Assembly: GCA_035315885.1 (NCBI GenBank)
Contig: DATFXM010000077.1
Location: forward strand, 1-19,754
Length of the DNA: 19,754 bases
Source of the DNA: DATFXM01 sp035315885
GTDB taxonomy: Bacteria; Acidobacteriota; Blastocatellia; UBA7656
Direction: 5' to 3'
Part shown: positions 1 through 7,667 of the stretch, piece after piece
How positions within the stretch are numbered: the stretch's first letter is position 1
Layout: every line of letters starts with the position of its first letter
Made by a program: the position numbers and the translations under genes
The notes under the pieces: model-generated
Databases searched by the model: none
What the model saw: the letters and a program-made list of their open reading frames with translations, nothing else
What the model was told of the DNA's origin: nothing

Positions 1-311
1 TCCCGCCAGTCACGATAGCGCCAGTCCCGATCTCGCCAATCTCGATCGTGGGCGCCTGGGTTCGCCAATACGACTGCAGTGCCGGTGCCGCCCGCGATTG
101 CTCCGCCAATGAGGGCACCCTTCTTACCGCCAAGCAGCCCACCGATCACCGCCCCGGCTGCTGTGCCGCCTGCGATGATCGCCGCCTTCTGACCTCCCGA
201 CAACCCACCGTCGTGTCGCCGCCAATTTTGCGCATTACTGGTCGCGGTGATCCCAAGAATGAATGCAATACTCAATATTCCCGCGCCTAACTTTTTGGTA
301 AAGGATTTCAT
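1..311 (-). CDS. Secreted glycine-zipper protein, 3' end cut by window edge
   Basis: An open frame starts at ATG 311 on the minus strand and stays open to the left edge (about 103 residues seen, no stop). A purine-rich ribosome site (AGGAAAGGAAGAG) lies just upstream. Residues 1-28 form a signal peptide: basic MKSFTKK, a hydrophobic core, and probable cleavage after SNA. Residues about 40-85 are a Gly/Ala-rich zipper with GxxxG spacing (GGTAAGAVIGGLLGGKKGA, then GGAIAGGTG), as in YMGG/glycine-zipper proteins that insert in or line membranes. The visible end carries the short repeat DRDWRDRDWRYRDWR, giving an Arg/Asp/Trp-rich tail of unknown length. Function is unknown; an envelope or stress role is only a guess. 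It is divergent from the next gene across a 306-bp gap. Confidence 0.8.
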   Translation of the reverse strand, partial: MKSFTKKLGAGILSIAFILGITATSNAQNWRRHDGGLSGGQKAAIIAGGTAAGAVIGGLLGGKKGALIGGAIAGGTGTAVVLANPGAHDRDWRDRDWRYRDWR

Positions 312-617
312 ATCCGCTCTTCCTTTCCTCTTCTTTTGTTATCGCGATCCCTTCTTATCGCTCGCTTTCATCTTTCAGCAAAGGATGTGCCCGATAGGAC
401 CTAACTGCCTAACTAGAGAAATAGTGGAAGATAGGAGCGTTCAGGACTTTTGCTGGGGTCGTGAGTGTCGGGTGAGAACAGACGAATTGGTGCGTTCGAC
501 AAACCATTGAGTCGAAAATAGGAAAACTATTCGGCTGAGAGGCAAGGCGTGCTACCATTCGCCATCAGTGGCAGCGCTGCTCCCGCACTCCGATCCTTAT
601 TTTTCAGGAGTAATACG
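312..617. other. Intergenic region between divergent genes
   Basis: These 306 bases separate two divergent secreted-protein genes and must carry both promoters. The short open frames here have no ribosome site and no recognisable protein. I see no convincing -35/-10 pair in either direction. A GATAAG box about 55 bases before the minus-strand start is weak, with a poor -35. A short direct repeat CTAACTgcCTAACT lies near 401-414. No RNA gene is visible. Confidence 0.5.
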
Positions 618-2417
618 ATGAAATGCCGCAAGCTATTGCTCGCATTGAGCTCGATTTCGTTCCTTCTTCAGTGCGCAAGCGCTCAAACACTACAGAGTCG
701 TCCGCGTCGCGTAAGCGAAGTGGCTTACAACGCCGTGGTGTCGGAACCAGCTACGCCGGCAGCGTCGTCCGCCACACGAGAAGGTGAACTGGAATCGTTT
801 GTGCCGCGAGTCGGCCTCGTTTACTACGTCGAGATTCGGAGCGCGGGACTGGCGGCAATGGCGCGGTCAGGGGCTCTTGCAACGCTCGCAAAATCCTTCC
901 TTGGAACTTCACAAAAAGGCGCCCTGAACATACGGCCCGAGACGCTCGCATCGCTTCCGGCCCTGGCAAACACGACCATCGGTTTGGCGGGATATCGAAG
1001 CGGTCGCCTGATGGCCTTCTTCGAAACTGCCAGTGAGTCGGACGCCGCGCAACTCAAAGGGGTGCTCGAGCCGGTGAAGTCTGCGGTGTGGTTACGAGGA
1101 CGGACCGTCTGCGCCAGTCTTGGAACGGCCGGGTCCGCGGCTGAGAATTCCGAAGGCGGCGCGGTCATCGGAGAAGATCCGGAATTCTCGGGCGCTTATC
1201 AGCGGTTCGCTGGAGAGCAGTTCTTTGCCTTCTTCTCTACTGGACCCTTACTAGGTCTTCCGGCTAACAACGACCCTGCGTACACCCCCGCAATGATGGC
1301 CGGACTGGCGTCAATGCCATCGGCGGTGGCGGCTGCTGGATCCATTGAGGGCGACCGCTTCGTAGTGCGGGCGTTAACACTTGGCGGGTCGACGGGAAAA
1401 CCGGCGGGAATCGCCGGCCTCTTCTCATCAATTTTTTCCTCGCAATCTCCGGGTCAGCCAATCGCAGCTAGCTTTGTACCCGGTGACACCGATGTATTCA
1501 TCGACGTGATGCTCGACTGGGACAGGCTCTACGACTCGATAAGCGGAGTCTTTGGGATGGTCGCGGGCTCGATGAATGGTGGCGGGTCGCCGGCTGGCGC
1601 CCAATCGATGGATTTTCTTGGAGCGATCGAGTCCAAGCTGGGCTTCAGCATCAAGAACGACCTGATCCCAACATTGGGCAATGAGCTTGCAATATCGATC
1701 TCCGGGTTCGACAAAATGTTCATGGGCCCTGCAGCAAGGCCGGCGGGCGCGAGGGGCGCAGCAGCTCCAACGACGCCTCAATCTCCGCATTTCTTATTCA
1801 TGGCTTCGGTAAAGGAACCGGCGAGATTTGAAAAGCTGATCGCCAGAGTTTTCGAAGCAGATGGCATGAGCGCCACGCCTCCGGTAAGAACGCCGTACCG
1901 AAACGCGGTCATTGTTCACACCAAGAGCGTTGCATATACCGTAGCCAACGGCTTCTTCGCGATCAGCGGATCGACTGCAGACATTCGTCGAGTGCTCGAT
2001 GCGCCGCAGTCGGGTTCGTCGCTGGCGTCCAACGAAGAATTCCGGGGCGCCATTCCGGATGCGAGCAAAGCGGTAATGCATCTTTATGTTTCGCCTGGCA
2101 CAACCGCGAGAGTGATCGACATGTTGGTAAAGGATTCAAATCTCAAGGCAGAGCTGAGAGCCACGGCTTCGTCTCCAGGTTCGAACGGAATCGGTCTCCT
2201 CATGACACCCGAGGGCGACCATTCAATGTTCGAACTTCGCGCCCCATCGAGTCTCGTGTTCAAGATGATTTCAGCTCTGGCGAGTGCCAAGCCGGGAGGC
2301 GTGAGCATAATGCGAGGCGTCCCGGGGATTGGAATTCCTGACTCGAGTGGACCGGGCAGCGCTCCGGTACGCAAGTCGCCTACTCTTACCAACGACGACG
2401 TAGTGCGACGACCGTGA
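618..2417 (+). CDS. Secreted protein of unknown function, DUF3352-like
   Basis: This is a 599-residue protein. The open frame extends upstream to a GTG at 549, but ATG 618 is preferred: CAGGAG lies seven bases before it, and it begins directly with a signal peptide (MKCRKLLLALSSISFLLQC, cleavage near ASA-Q). The mature protein is rich in Ala, Gly and Ser and alternates beta-strand and helical stretches. Phrases such as FAISGSTADIRRVLDA and a preceding 'no credit beyond threshold' type segment resemble DUF3352 proteins, which are secreted and uncharacterised. There are no catalytic motifs and no membrane segment after the signal. It is monocistronic and convergent with the propeller gene downstream. 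The family assignment is a guess from pattern; existence of the gene is secure. Confidence 0.85.
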   Translation: MKCRKLLLALSSISFLLQCASAQTLQSRPRRVSEVAYNAVVSEPATPAASSATREGELESFVPRVGLVYYVEIRSAGLAAMARSGALATLAKSFLGTSQKGALNIRPETLASLPALANTTIGLAGYRSGRLMAFFETASESDAAQLKGVLEPVKSAVWLRGRTVCASLGTAGSAAENSEGGAVIGEDPEFSGAYQRFAGEQFFAFFSTGPLLGLPANNDPAYTPAMMAGLASMPSAVAAAGSIEGDRFVVRALTLGGSTGKPAGIAGLFSSIFSSQSPGQPIAASFVPGDTDVFIDVMLDWDRLYDSISGVFGMVAGSMNGGGSPAGAQSMDFLGAIESKLGFSIKNDLIPTLGNELAISISGFDKMFMGPAARPAGARGAAAPTTPQSPHFLFMASVKEPARFEKLIARVFEADGMSATPPVRTPYRNAVIVHTKSVAYTVANGFFAISGSTADIRRVLDAPQSGSSLASNEEFRGAIPDASKAVMHLYVSPGTTARVIDMLVKDSNLKAELRATASSPGSNGIGLLMTPEGDHSMFELRAPSSLVFKMISALASAKPGGVSIMRGVPGIGIPDSSGPGSAPVRKSPTLTNDDVVRRP

Positions 2418-2432
2418 CAGTTTGAAGGTTAG

Positions 2433-2457
2433 TACCGTCCCTGTGTGGGACTAGGTA
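2433..2457 (+). terminator. Hairpin after the secreted-protein gene, no T-tract
   Basis: TACC GTCCC (2433-2441) pairs with GGGAC TA GGTA (2447-2457) around the loop TGTGT, a nine-pair stem with a two-base bulge. It begins 16 bases after the stop of the upstream gene. No run of T follows, so it may be a Rho-dependent or processing structure and not an intrinsic terminator. Confidence 0.4.
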
Positions 2458-2564
2458 ATTCAGGTTTCACGCGGAGGCCGCAAAGTCTTGCATAAGACCG
2501 CAAAGGTTGCCGGAGTTTCCGGGCTTTGCGGTCTTTGCGATTCTTTGCGGTCTCGTGCCTGAAT
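2458..2564. repeat. Nested imperfect palindrome, REP/MITE-like intergenic element
   Basis: Arms pair from the outside in: ATTCAGG (2458-2464) with CCTGAAT (2558-2564); CACG (2468-2471) with CGTG (2554-2557); CCGCAAAG (2478-2485) with CTTTGCGG (2543-2550); AAGACCGCAAAG (2494-2505) with CTTTGCGGTCTT (2524-2535); and CCGGA (2510-2514) with TCCGG (2518-2522) around GTT. The unit CCGCAAAG therefore occurs twice in each arm. It fills the gap between two convergent genes and could act as a bidirectional terminator. There is no open frame inside, so it would be a non-autonomous element if mobile. Confidence 0.75.
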
Positions 2565-2570
2565 GGAGGC

Positions 2571-5276
2571 TCAGTGTGTCCGCGGATCGAGCTTCACTCT
2601 CAGAGGTTGGGTGTAGCTCTTGCCGTCGACGGTTAGTCTCACCGTGTACATTCCGGGACTCGCGAGGTTGAGCTGGCTGCGTTCCTCAAACCCGCCAGCT
2701 CCGCCGCCCGGACGCCGTCGTTCGCCCGTAGGCGTGGGCCTCAAGTCCCACACCCACCGGTGCATGCCAGCCGACTTCGGCAGCACTGGCGGCGCAGGTC
2801 TCCAGACCGGCTGCACATTTAGTGTCTGCAAGTCCGGCTGCTGGACCGGGTCTTCACTCGAGTAACGCCGAAAAACTTCACCCGCAGCATCCAGAATTTC
2901 AATAGTCACCCGGCCCGACGGCGTCGATTTCAAATAGTAGTCAATCACAGCTCCGTAGGGCGGGTTATCCGCATGCGGCTCGTCGAGAGGCAGCGGCGTT
3001 CCGTTCTCTGTTGGAACCGGAAATTTGAAGGCTTCCACCAGTTGAAACAAGAACGCATCAGACCTCGCTACATCGTCATCGATCTGACGCAAGGCGCTGA
3101 TATTGTCGAGGATCCAGAAACCGCGACCGTGAGTCGCTACGATCAAGTCGTTATCGTGAATTGCCAAGTCGCGCATCGAGCAGGGCGGGAGGTTCAACTG
3201 CAACGACTGCCATTGCTCGCCATCGTTGAACGATACAAACACTCCAAGCTCCGTTCCGGCGAACAGCAACCCTCGCCGTCGAGGGTCTTCCTTGATCGTC
3301 TGGAGATAGACACCCACCGGCAGCCCGTTCGTTATTCGCTTCCAGCTCTTGCCGCCATCCCGCGTGCGATAAATGTACGGCTCATTGTCTTCAAGTCGAT
3401 GCCGGTCTATCGCGGCGTACGCTTCATTCACGTCAAAGTGGGACGCCTCCATCATCGCCACCTTGCTCCAACCGGTGAGCTCTGGAGGGGTAACGTTCTG
3501 CCACGTCTTGCCGTCGTCATTCGTCAGTTGAATGTAACCGTCGTCGGTTCCAATCCACACCGTCTGTGCTCTCAGCGGCGAAGGCGCAATCGTGTAGATG
3601 ACTCCACGACGCTTGCCTTCGGGACCATCCGCGGCGGTAGCCTCATCCAGATTCGGCGGCACGCCCGGGTCTTCTCGCGTAAGGTCCGGACTGATCTGCG
3701 ACCACGACTCGCCGCCATTCGTCGTTTTGAATAGGAACTGGTTGGAGTAGTAGAGGGCGCGTGGGTCGGCCTGGGAAAAGACCAGCGGTAGCGTCCACGT
3801 GTGCCGTGCGGGCACGCTCATCCCGCGTTCCGGCGTCACCAGTCTGGTCTCGCCGGTTATCACGTTGCAACGAGTCACTCGATCGCCGAACAGAATCTCA
3901 GGATGTAACGGGTCGGGAGCGGTGTAGTCCGACTCGCCGCCCGCGCAAAGCGGAACCCAGTCCGACTGAAAAAGCCTTCCGCGATTACTCCGCGACGGAA
4001 CGCCGATCGCTCCACTGTCCTGCTGCGAGCCAGTCGCCCAGTAAGGCACCCGATAGTCTGGCGCCACGTGATAAAGCTCCGCGGTAGATTGGTTGTACCA
4101 GGAACTCCAGGTGTTGCCGCCATCCACGCTTACAACCGTGCCTTGATCTGAGCCGACGATCATCCGGTTCGGATCATCTGGATAAATCCAGAGCTGGTGA
4201 TAATCATCCCCGCCGGGCGCCCCCTTCATAGGAGTCCATATCTTTCCAGCATCAGTCGAGCGATAAAGCGCGGTGTTCGAGACGTAGACAATGTCCGCGT
4301 TCTTGGGGTCCACCACGACTTTGCCGAAATACCAGCCACGGCCCCACAGCCGATTCTCTTTGGAAATTTGTTCCCAGGTGGCACCGGAGTCATCAGACCG
4401 GTATAGTCCGCCCTCTTTCGCGTCGACAATTGCGTAGACGCGACTCCGATTGGTCGGTGAGGTCGCAAGACCGATTCGCCCCAGCTTTTCAGTCGGTAGA
4501 CCATTCGTTAGCTGCTGCCAGGTCGTGCCGCCATCCGTCGATTTATATAGTCCACCGCCAGGGCCGTAGGCCGGCGGGTAGACGCTCCAGGGCGGCCGCC
4601 GAGTATTCCAGAGACTGGCATAAACGACTTGTGAATTCTGCGGATCGAACGCCAAATCGGCGGCGCCTACGTTCTCGTTCTTGAACAGAACCTTCTGCCA
4701 CGTTGCGCCTCCGTCGCGCGTACGAAAGACCCCGCGGTCGGGATTTGGTCCGTAAACATGCCCCAGCGCTGCTACGAACACGATGTTTGGGTTCCTCGGA
4801 TCTACCAGAACCCGCCCGATCTGCCGCGTATTTTCCAGACCAAGGTGAGTCCAGGTCGCTCCGGCGTCAGTCGATTTGTAGACACCGTTTCCATATGAGA
4901 TCTGTGAACGAACGTCGGCCTCACCCGTTCCGACATAAACCGTATTGGGACTTGAAGGTGCGACTGCTATGGCGCCGATAGACGCGATGGGTTGAGAGTC
5001 AAACATCGGAACCCACGTCCTGCCGGAGTTCGTCGACTTCCAAACGCCTCCACCCACCGAACCGAAGTAGAAGGTGTTGGGCTGACCCGGTACACCCGTC
5101 ACTCCGTTTACTCGTCCGCCTCTGAAGGGCCCGATGTTCCGCCAACGCAAGCCCGAGTAGAGCCCGGACTCGTACGGTTGTTGGGCCACGACCACCTGTT
5201 CAAGGCCTGCCATCAATGTCACGACGGCGGCGATCAGCGCCAGGGCGCGCAGACCAGTCCTCGTTCCACGGGGCAT
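2571..5276 (-). CDS. Secreted sortilin/VPS10-like Asp-box beta-propeller protein
   Basis: 901 residues starting at ATG 5276 with AGGAAAGGAAG upstream. Residues 1-31 are a signal peptide (cleavage near VVVA-QQ). The rest is a repeated Asp-box propeller: STNSGRTW (81-88), STDAGATW (125-132), TRDGGATW (176-183), STDGGTTW (226-233), SDDSGATW (274-281), SVDGGNTW (383-390), and later KTTNGGESW, TNDDGKTW and TRDGGKSW. Such proteins are usually named 'glycosyl hydrolase' or 'VPS10/sortilin-like', but no enzymatic activity is established, and I see no sialidase Arg triad. DLAIHDNDLIVATHGRGFW marks the end of the propeller, followed by a FlgD/Ig-like beta region. From memory, relatives often reach about 1,050 residues; this one stops at VKLDPRTH, where they usually continue into a helical tail. 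It is probably extracellular or periplasmic. Confidence 0.9.
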   Translation of the reverse strand: MPRGTRTGLRALALIAAVVTLMAGLEQVVVAQQPYESGLYSGLRWRNIGPFRGGRVNGVTGVPGQPNTFYFGSVGGGVWKSTNSGRTWVPMFDSQPIASIGAIAVAPSSPNTVYVGTGEADVRSQISYGNGVYKSTDAGATWTHLGLENTRQIGRVLVDPRNPNIVFVAALGHVYGPNPDRGVFRTRDGGATWQKVLFKNENVGAADLAFDPQNSQVVYASLWNTRRPPWSVYPPAYGPGGGLYKSTDGGTTWQQLTNGLPTEKLGRIGLATSPTNRSRVYAIVDAKEGGLYRSDDSGATWEQISKENRLWGRGWYFGKVVVDPKNADIVYVSNTALYRSTDAGKIWTPMKGAPGGDDYHQLWIYPDDPNRMIVGSDQGTVVSVDGGNTWSSWYNQSTAELYHVAPDYRVPYWATGSQQDSGAIGVPSRSNRGRLFQSDWVPLCAGGESDYTAPDPLHPEILFGDRVTRCNVITGETRLVTPERGMSVPARHTWTLPLVFSQADPRALYYSNQFLFKTTNGGESWSQISPDLTREDPGVPPNLDEATAADGPEGKRRGVIYTIAPSPLRAQTVWIGTDDGYIQLTNDDGKTWQNVTPPELTGWSKVAMMEASHFDVNEAYAAIDRHRLEDNEPYIYRTRDGGKSWKRITNGLPVGVYLQTIKEDPRRRGLLFAGTELGVFVSFNDGEQWQSLQLNLPPCSMRDLAIHDNDLIVATHGRGFWILDNISALRQIDDDVARSDAFLFQLVEAFKFPVPTENGTPLPLDEPHADNPPYGAVIDYYLKSTPSGRVTIEILDAAGEVFRRYSSEDPVQQPDLQTLNVQPVWRPAPPVLPKSAGMHRWVWDLRPTPTGERRRPGGGAGGFEERSQLNLASPGMYTVRLTVDGKSYTQPLRVKLDPRTH

Positions 5277-5318
5277 CGCAATCTTCCTTTCCTAAGCGCT
5301 ATTGAAAAGCCGTGGAGA

Positions 5319-5348
5319 ATAAGACCTCATCTTCGGCGCGGCAGTCAA
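5319..5348 (-). promoter_or_regulatory. Candidate sigma70-type promoter of the propeller gene
   Basis: On the minus strand, TTGACT (5348-5343) is separated by 18 bases from TCTTAT (5324-5319). This matches the consensus at five and four of six positions. Transcription would begin near 5312, about 35 bases before the start codon, leaving room for the ribosome site seen at 5284-5294. Confidence 0.4.
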
Positions 5349-5351
5349 TTG

Positions 5352-5375
5352 CCTAAGCCCCGACAGGGCTTGAGG
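5352..5375. other. Hairpin in the divergent promoter region
   Basis: AAGCCC (5355-5360) pairs with GGGCTT (5366-5371) around CGACA, and the flanks CCT and GAGG extend it with a one-base bulge. It lies upstream of the minus-strand promoter and the plus-strand methyltransferase start, so it could be an operator or an RNA leader structure. The role is unknown. Confidence 0.3.
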
Positions 5376-5504
5376 AACTCTCCCGGGTTTGCGAAACTTT
5401 GCATCTCTCTGTGCGAGAAACCGGCGTGATCCAGTTTTTTGTCCCCCGGATCAGCCGCAGCTATTCGCCGGGCTCCGTCAACAGATGAAACGAGAGGAAA
5501 GACT

Positions 5505-6836
5505 TTGACTGAAGTCATCGTCGTTGCTTACACGACACGTTATCGAAAAGGCGGTCCGCAGTTTCAGATCGTGGCCGAGACTCTGGCCGAGGAAAGGAAG
5601 GAAGCCGCCCTCGGCGATGAGGTCGTCGCGCGCGCGGTTGAAAGCAAGCGCGAGTTTCTGCGGATCTTCGCCGAGACCAAAGCTTCAGGGAAACGGATTA
5701 AAGAGCTTCACTTTGTTGGACACTCGGGCATGTACGGACCGATGTTTGGAACGGTTGCCTTTCCTGAACAGTTCAGCCCTTATGAATGGGAGACGATGGA
5801 GATTCCTTTCGCAGATGGGGCTACGGCATACTTCCACTGCTGCCGGTCCGCTCGCTGGTTCGCGCCGTTCTTCGCCCGCACATTCAATATCCCGTCCTAT
5901 GGTTACTTTTGGTATACCACGTTCTCCCGAAGCAGAAGCCGTTATCACAGGGCATCGTCCAACGGCTCCGGCGGCCCGCGACAGAAGCTGTACACGATTG
6001 GATGCAAGGGCAGGAAGTCTCATGGTCTGACTGCATCGCTCGTTAAGTTCGTAGGGTTGATGCCCGCCGAAGAGATGAAGCTCTTTCAACCACAGCTCCC
6101 TTCCGGAGACGTCTCATACAACAAAGTAGCTGAGTTGTACGATCAGACTTTTGCCGACATCAAGGTGCGAAGTGATGAATGGGGCTGGATCAGGAACCAC
6201 CTGCCTCGCAGACGCGATCTGAAAGTGCTGGATATCGGATGTGGGAACGGCGCGCTGCTGCGCGAGCTCAGCGATTCGATCGAGTACGGGGCGGGAGTCG
6301 ATGAGTCCGAAGCGATACTCGAGAGGGCGAAAGCCAGAGCGTCATCCAGGCCCCACTCAACCACTAAACTCGATTTCTGGAAAATAGACTCGCCTTCACT
6401 TCCCTTTCAGACCGCGACATTCGATGTAGTTATTTCGATGATGTCTTTTCGATATCTGGACTGGGATCCTTTGCTGCAGGAGGTCAAGCGGGTCACAAAG
6501 CCTGGCGGACTTCTTCTGGTAGTCGATATGGTCACCGTTCCAGTGAAGCTTCGTGAATACCCGCGCCTTCTGATGGACAAAGCGCGGACATGGCTGGCCA
6601 CGAAACGCAAGCCCGAGTTCAGCCAGAATCTTCGCAGATTAGTGAACCATCCCGATTGGAAGACAATGCTCAAGTACAACCCGATCAGGTCCGAGCACGA
6701 AATGAGATGGTATCTCGAGAGCCGCTTTCCTGGCCGGCAAATGCAGACTCTTAATATCGCCTGGAATTCGCGAATAGTCGCGTTCGATTCCGGTCCGGTA
6801 GAGATCGGAGTTGAAGCTAACTTGACCTATCCATGA
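5505..6836 (+). CDS. Two-domain protein: His/Cys (caspase-like?) domain plus SAM methyltransferase
   Basis: 443 residues from TTG 5505, chosen because GAGAGGAAAG (5492-5501) sits just upstream; a TTG at 5439 would add 22 residues without a ribosome site. The C-terminal half (about 204-400) is a class I methyltransferase: motif I VLDIGCGNG (241-249), acidic GVDESE, FDVVISMMSFRYLDW (306-320) and the post-II motif KPGGLLLVVDM (332-342). Residues 1-195 are a separate domain with LHFVGHSGMYG (His73) and, after a strand, AYFHCCRSARWF (Cys112/Cys113). This spacing is like the His-Cys pair of caspase-fold or CHAT/DUF4347-type domains, so the first half may be a protease-like fold. No signal peptide, so cytoplasmic. 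Its stop overlaps the next start (ATGA), implying translational coupling with the racemase-like gene. The substrate is unknown. Confidence 0.88.
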   Translation: MTEVIVVAYTTRYRKGGPQFQIVAETLAEERKEAALGDEVVARAVESKREFLRIFAETKASGKRIKELHFVGHSGMYGPMFGTVAFPEQFSPYEWETMEIPFADGATAYFHCCRSARWFAPFFARTFNIPSYGYFWYTTFSRSRSRYHRASSNGSGGPRQKLYTIGCKGRKSHGLTASLVKFVGLMPAEEMKLFQPQLPSGDVSYNKVAELYDQTFADIKVRSDEWGWIRNHLPRRRDLKVLDIGCGNGALLRELSDSIEYGAGVDESEAILERAKARASSRPHSTTKLDFWKIDSPSLPFQTATFDVVISMMSFRYLDWDPLLQEVKRVTKPGGLLLVVDMVTVPVKLREYPRLLMDKARTWLATKRKPEFSQNLRRLVNHPDWKTMLKYNPIRSEHEMRWYLESRFPGRQMQTLNIAWNSRIVAFDSGPVEIGVEANLTYP

Positions 6837-7636
6837 TTTGTGGAACCAGAAACAATTCGATGAACCACAAACCAACATTTGCGATCGTAGACTGGGGAAT
6901 TGGCGGAATCAGCATCTATCGAGAGGCGACACGTCAACTCAGGGGCTTGTCAGTACTGTATTTCTCCGACACCGGGGCAACGCCATACGGAAAGATGTCC
7001 CGCGACGAACTCATCACGCGACTGAATTCAGTCGTAAGCTTCCTGGGTTCACAGGGAGTCGGCGACGTACTCTTTGGCTGCAATGCCGCCAGCACTGCCA
7101 TCCCCTTCTTGAGAAAAAACGGACTGCGCGTAGAAGGCATCATTCATTGCGCTACCGATGTCGCGTCAAGAGCGCGACCGCGGAGACTCGCGCTGATTGG
7201 AGGAAGACGCACCGTCTTGTCAGGCGTGTATCGACGAGCATTGTCTGAACGCGGCATCGACCTGGTACAACGGATCGCACAGCCTCTTTCAGCGTTGATC
7301 GAGAGCGGTGACACGTCGTCGGCGGTTGTGAGGGAACAATGCGAACGGATTCTTGCGCCTGTTAAAAACTGCTCCCATCTTTTGCTGGCGTGTACTCACT
7401 ATCCAGCAATCATTCCCACGTTGCAAGAGTTCCTTTCAAGAGACACAATCATCCTCGATCCCACGACCGAAATCGTAAGCAGAATCCGGCGAATGAGCCT
7501 TGAGCAGCGCTCGCACAACGCAGCAGGTAACGGCGGTGCTGATGTGTTTCTAACTACCGGCAGCGCGAAGAATATGATCAGGTCCGCTAAGAAAGCCTTC
7601 GATGTCGAAATCAGTGCGGGAGAAGTAGAGATCTAA
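6833..7636 (+). CDS. Divergent glutamate-racemase (Asp/Glu racemase superfamily) protein
   Basis: 267 residues from ATG 6833, which overlaps the upstream stop as ATGA. ATG 6860 (MNHKPTFAIVDWG) is an equally good start by homology, and neither has a strong ribosome site. The family landmarks are present: DWGIGG (Asp20), PYG (51-53), FGCNAAS (Cys83), a Glu in PLSALIESG (Glu157), and LACTHYP (Cys187, His189). The two cysteines are the acid/base pair of cofactor-independent racemases. Compared with MurI, the Ser of DSGxGG is Trp21 and the Thr of CNTA is Ala85. Both positions touch substrate in MurI, so a substrate other than glutamate is likely. It is cytoplasmic. The neighbours (a methyltransferase and a glyoxalase-like protein) argue for a specialised pathway and not cell-wall glutamate supply. 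Confidence 0.88.
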   Translation: MICGTRNNSMNHKPTFAIVDWGIGGISIYREATRQLRGLSVLYFSDTGATPYGKMSRDELITRLNSVVSFLGSQGVGDVLFGCNAASTAIPFLRKNGLRVEGIIHCATDVASRARPRRLALIGGRRTVLSGVYRRALSERGIDLVQRIAQPLSALIESGDTSSAVVREQCERILAPVKNCSHLLLACTHYPAIIPTLQEFLSRDTIILDPTTEIVSRIRRMSLEQRSHNAAGNGGADVFLTTGSAKNMIRSAKKAFDVEISAGEVEI

Positions 7637-7667
7637 CAGCGGTGGCGTGCAGGACGATCGAGGAGTG

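Noticed and set aside
549..617. 23-residue N-terminal extension of the secreted protein
   Set aside because: It would bury the signal peptide that begins at ATG 618, which also has a good ribosome site.
2458..2564. Small structured RNA or riboswitch
   Set aside because: It lies past the ends of two convergent genes, not in a leader, and the arms are built from one repeated octamer, which fits a repeat element better.
2973..3734. 253-codon plus-strand open frame
   Set aside because: It is antisense to the propeller gene, and the Arg-rich product matches nothing. It is a shadow of high-GC coding on the other strand.
5439..5504. 22-residue N-terminal extension of the methyltransferase fusion
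   Set aside because: TTG 5439 has no ribosome site. GAGAGGAAAG points to TTG 5505, and MTEVIVVAY there looks like a first beta strand.
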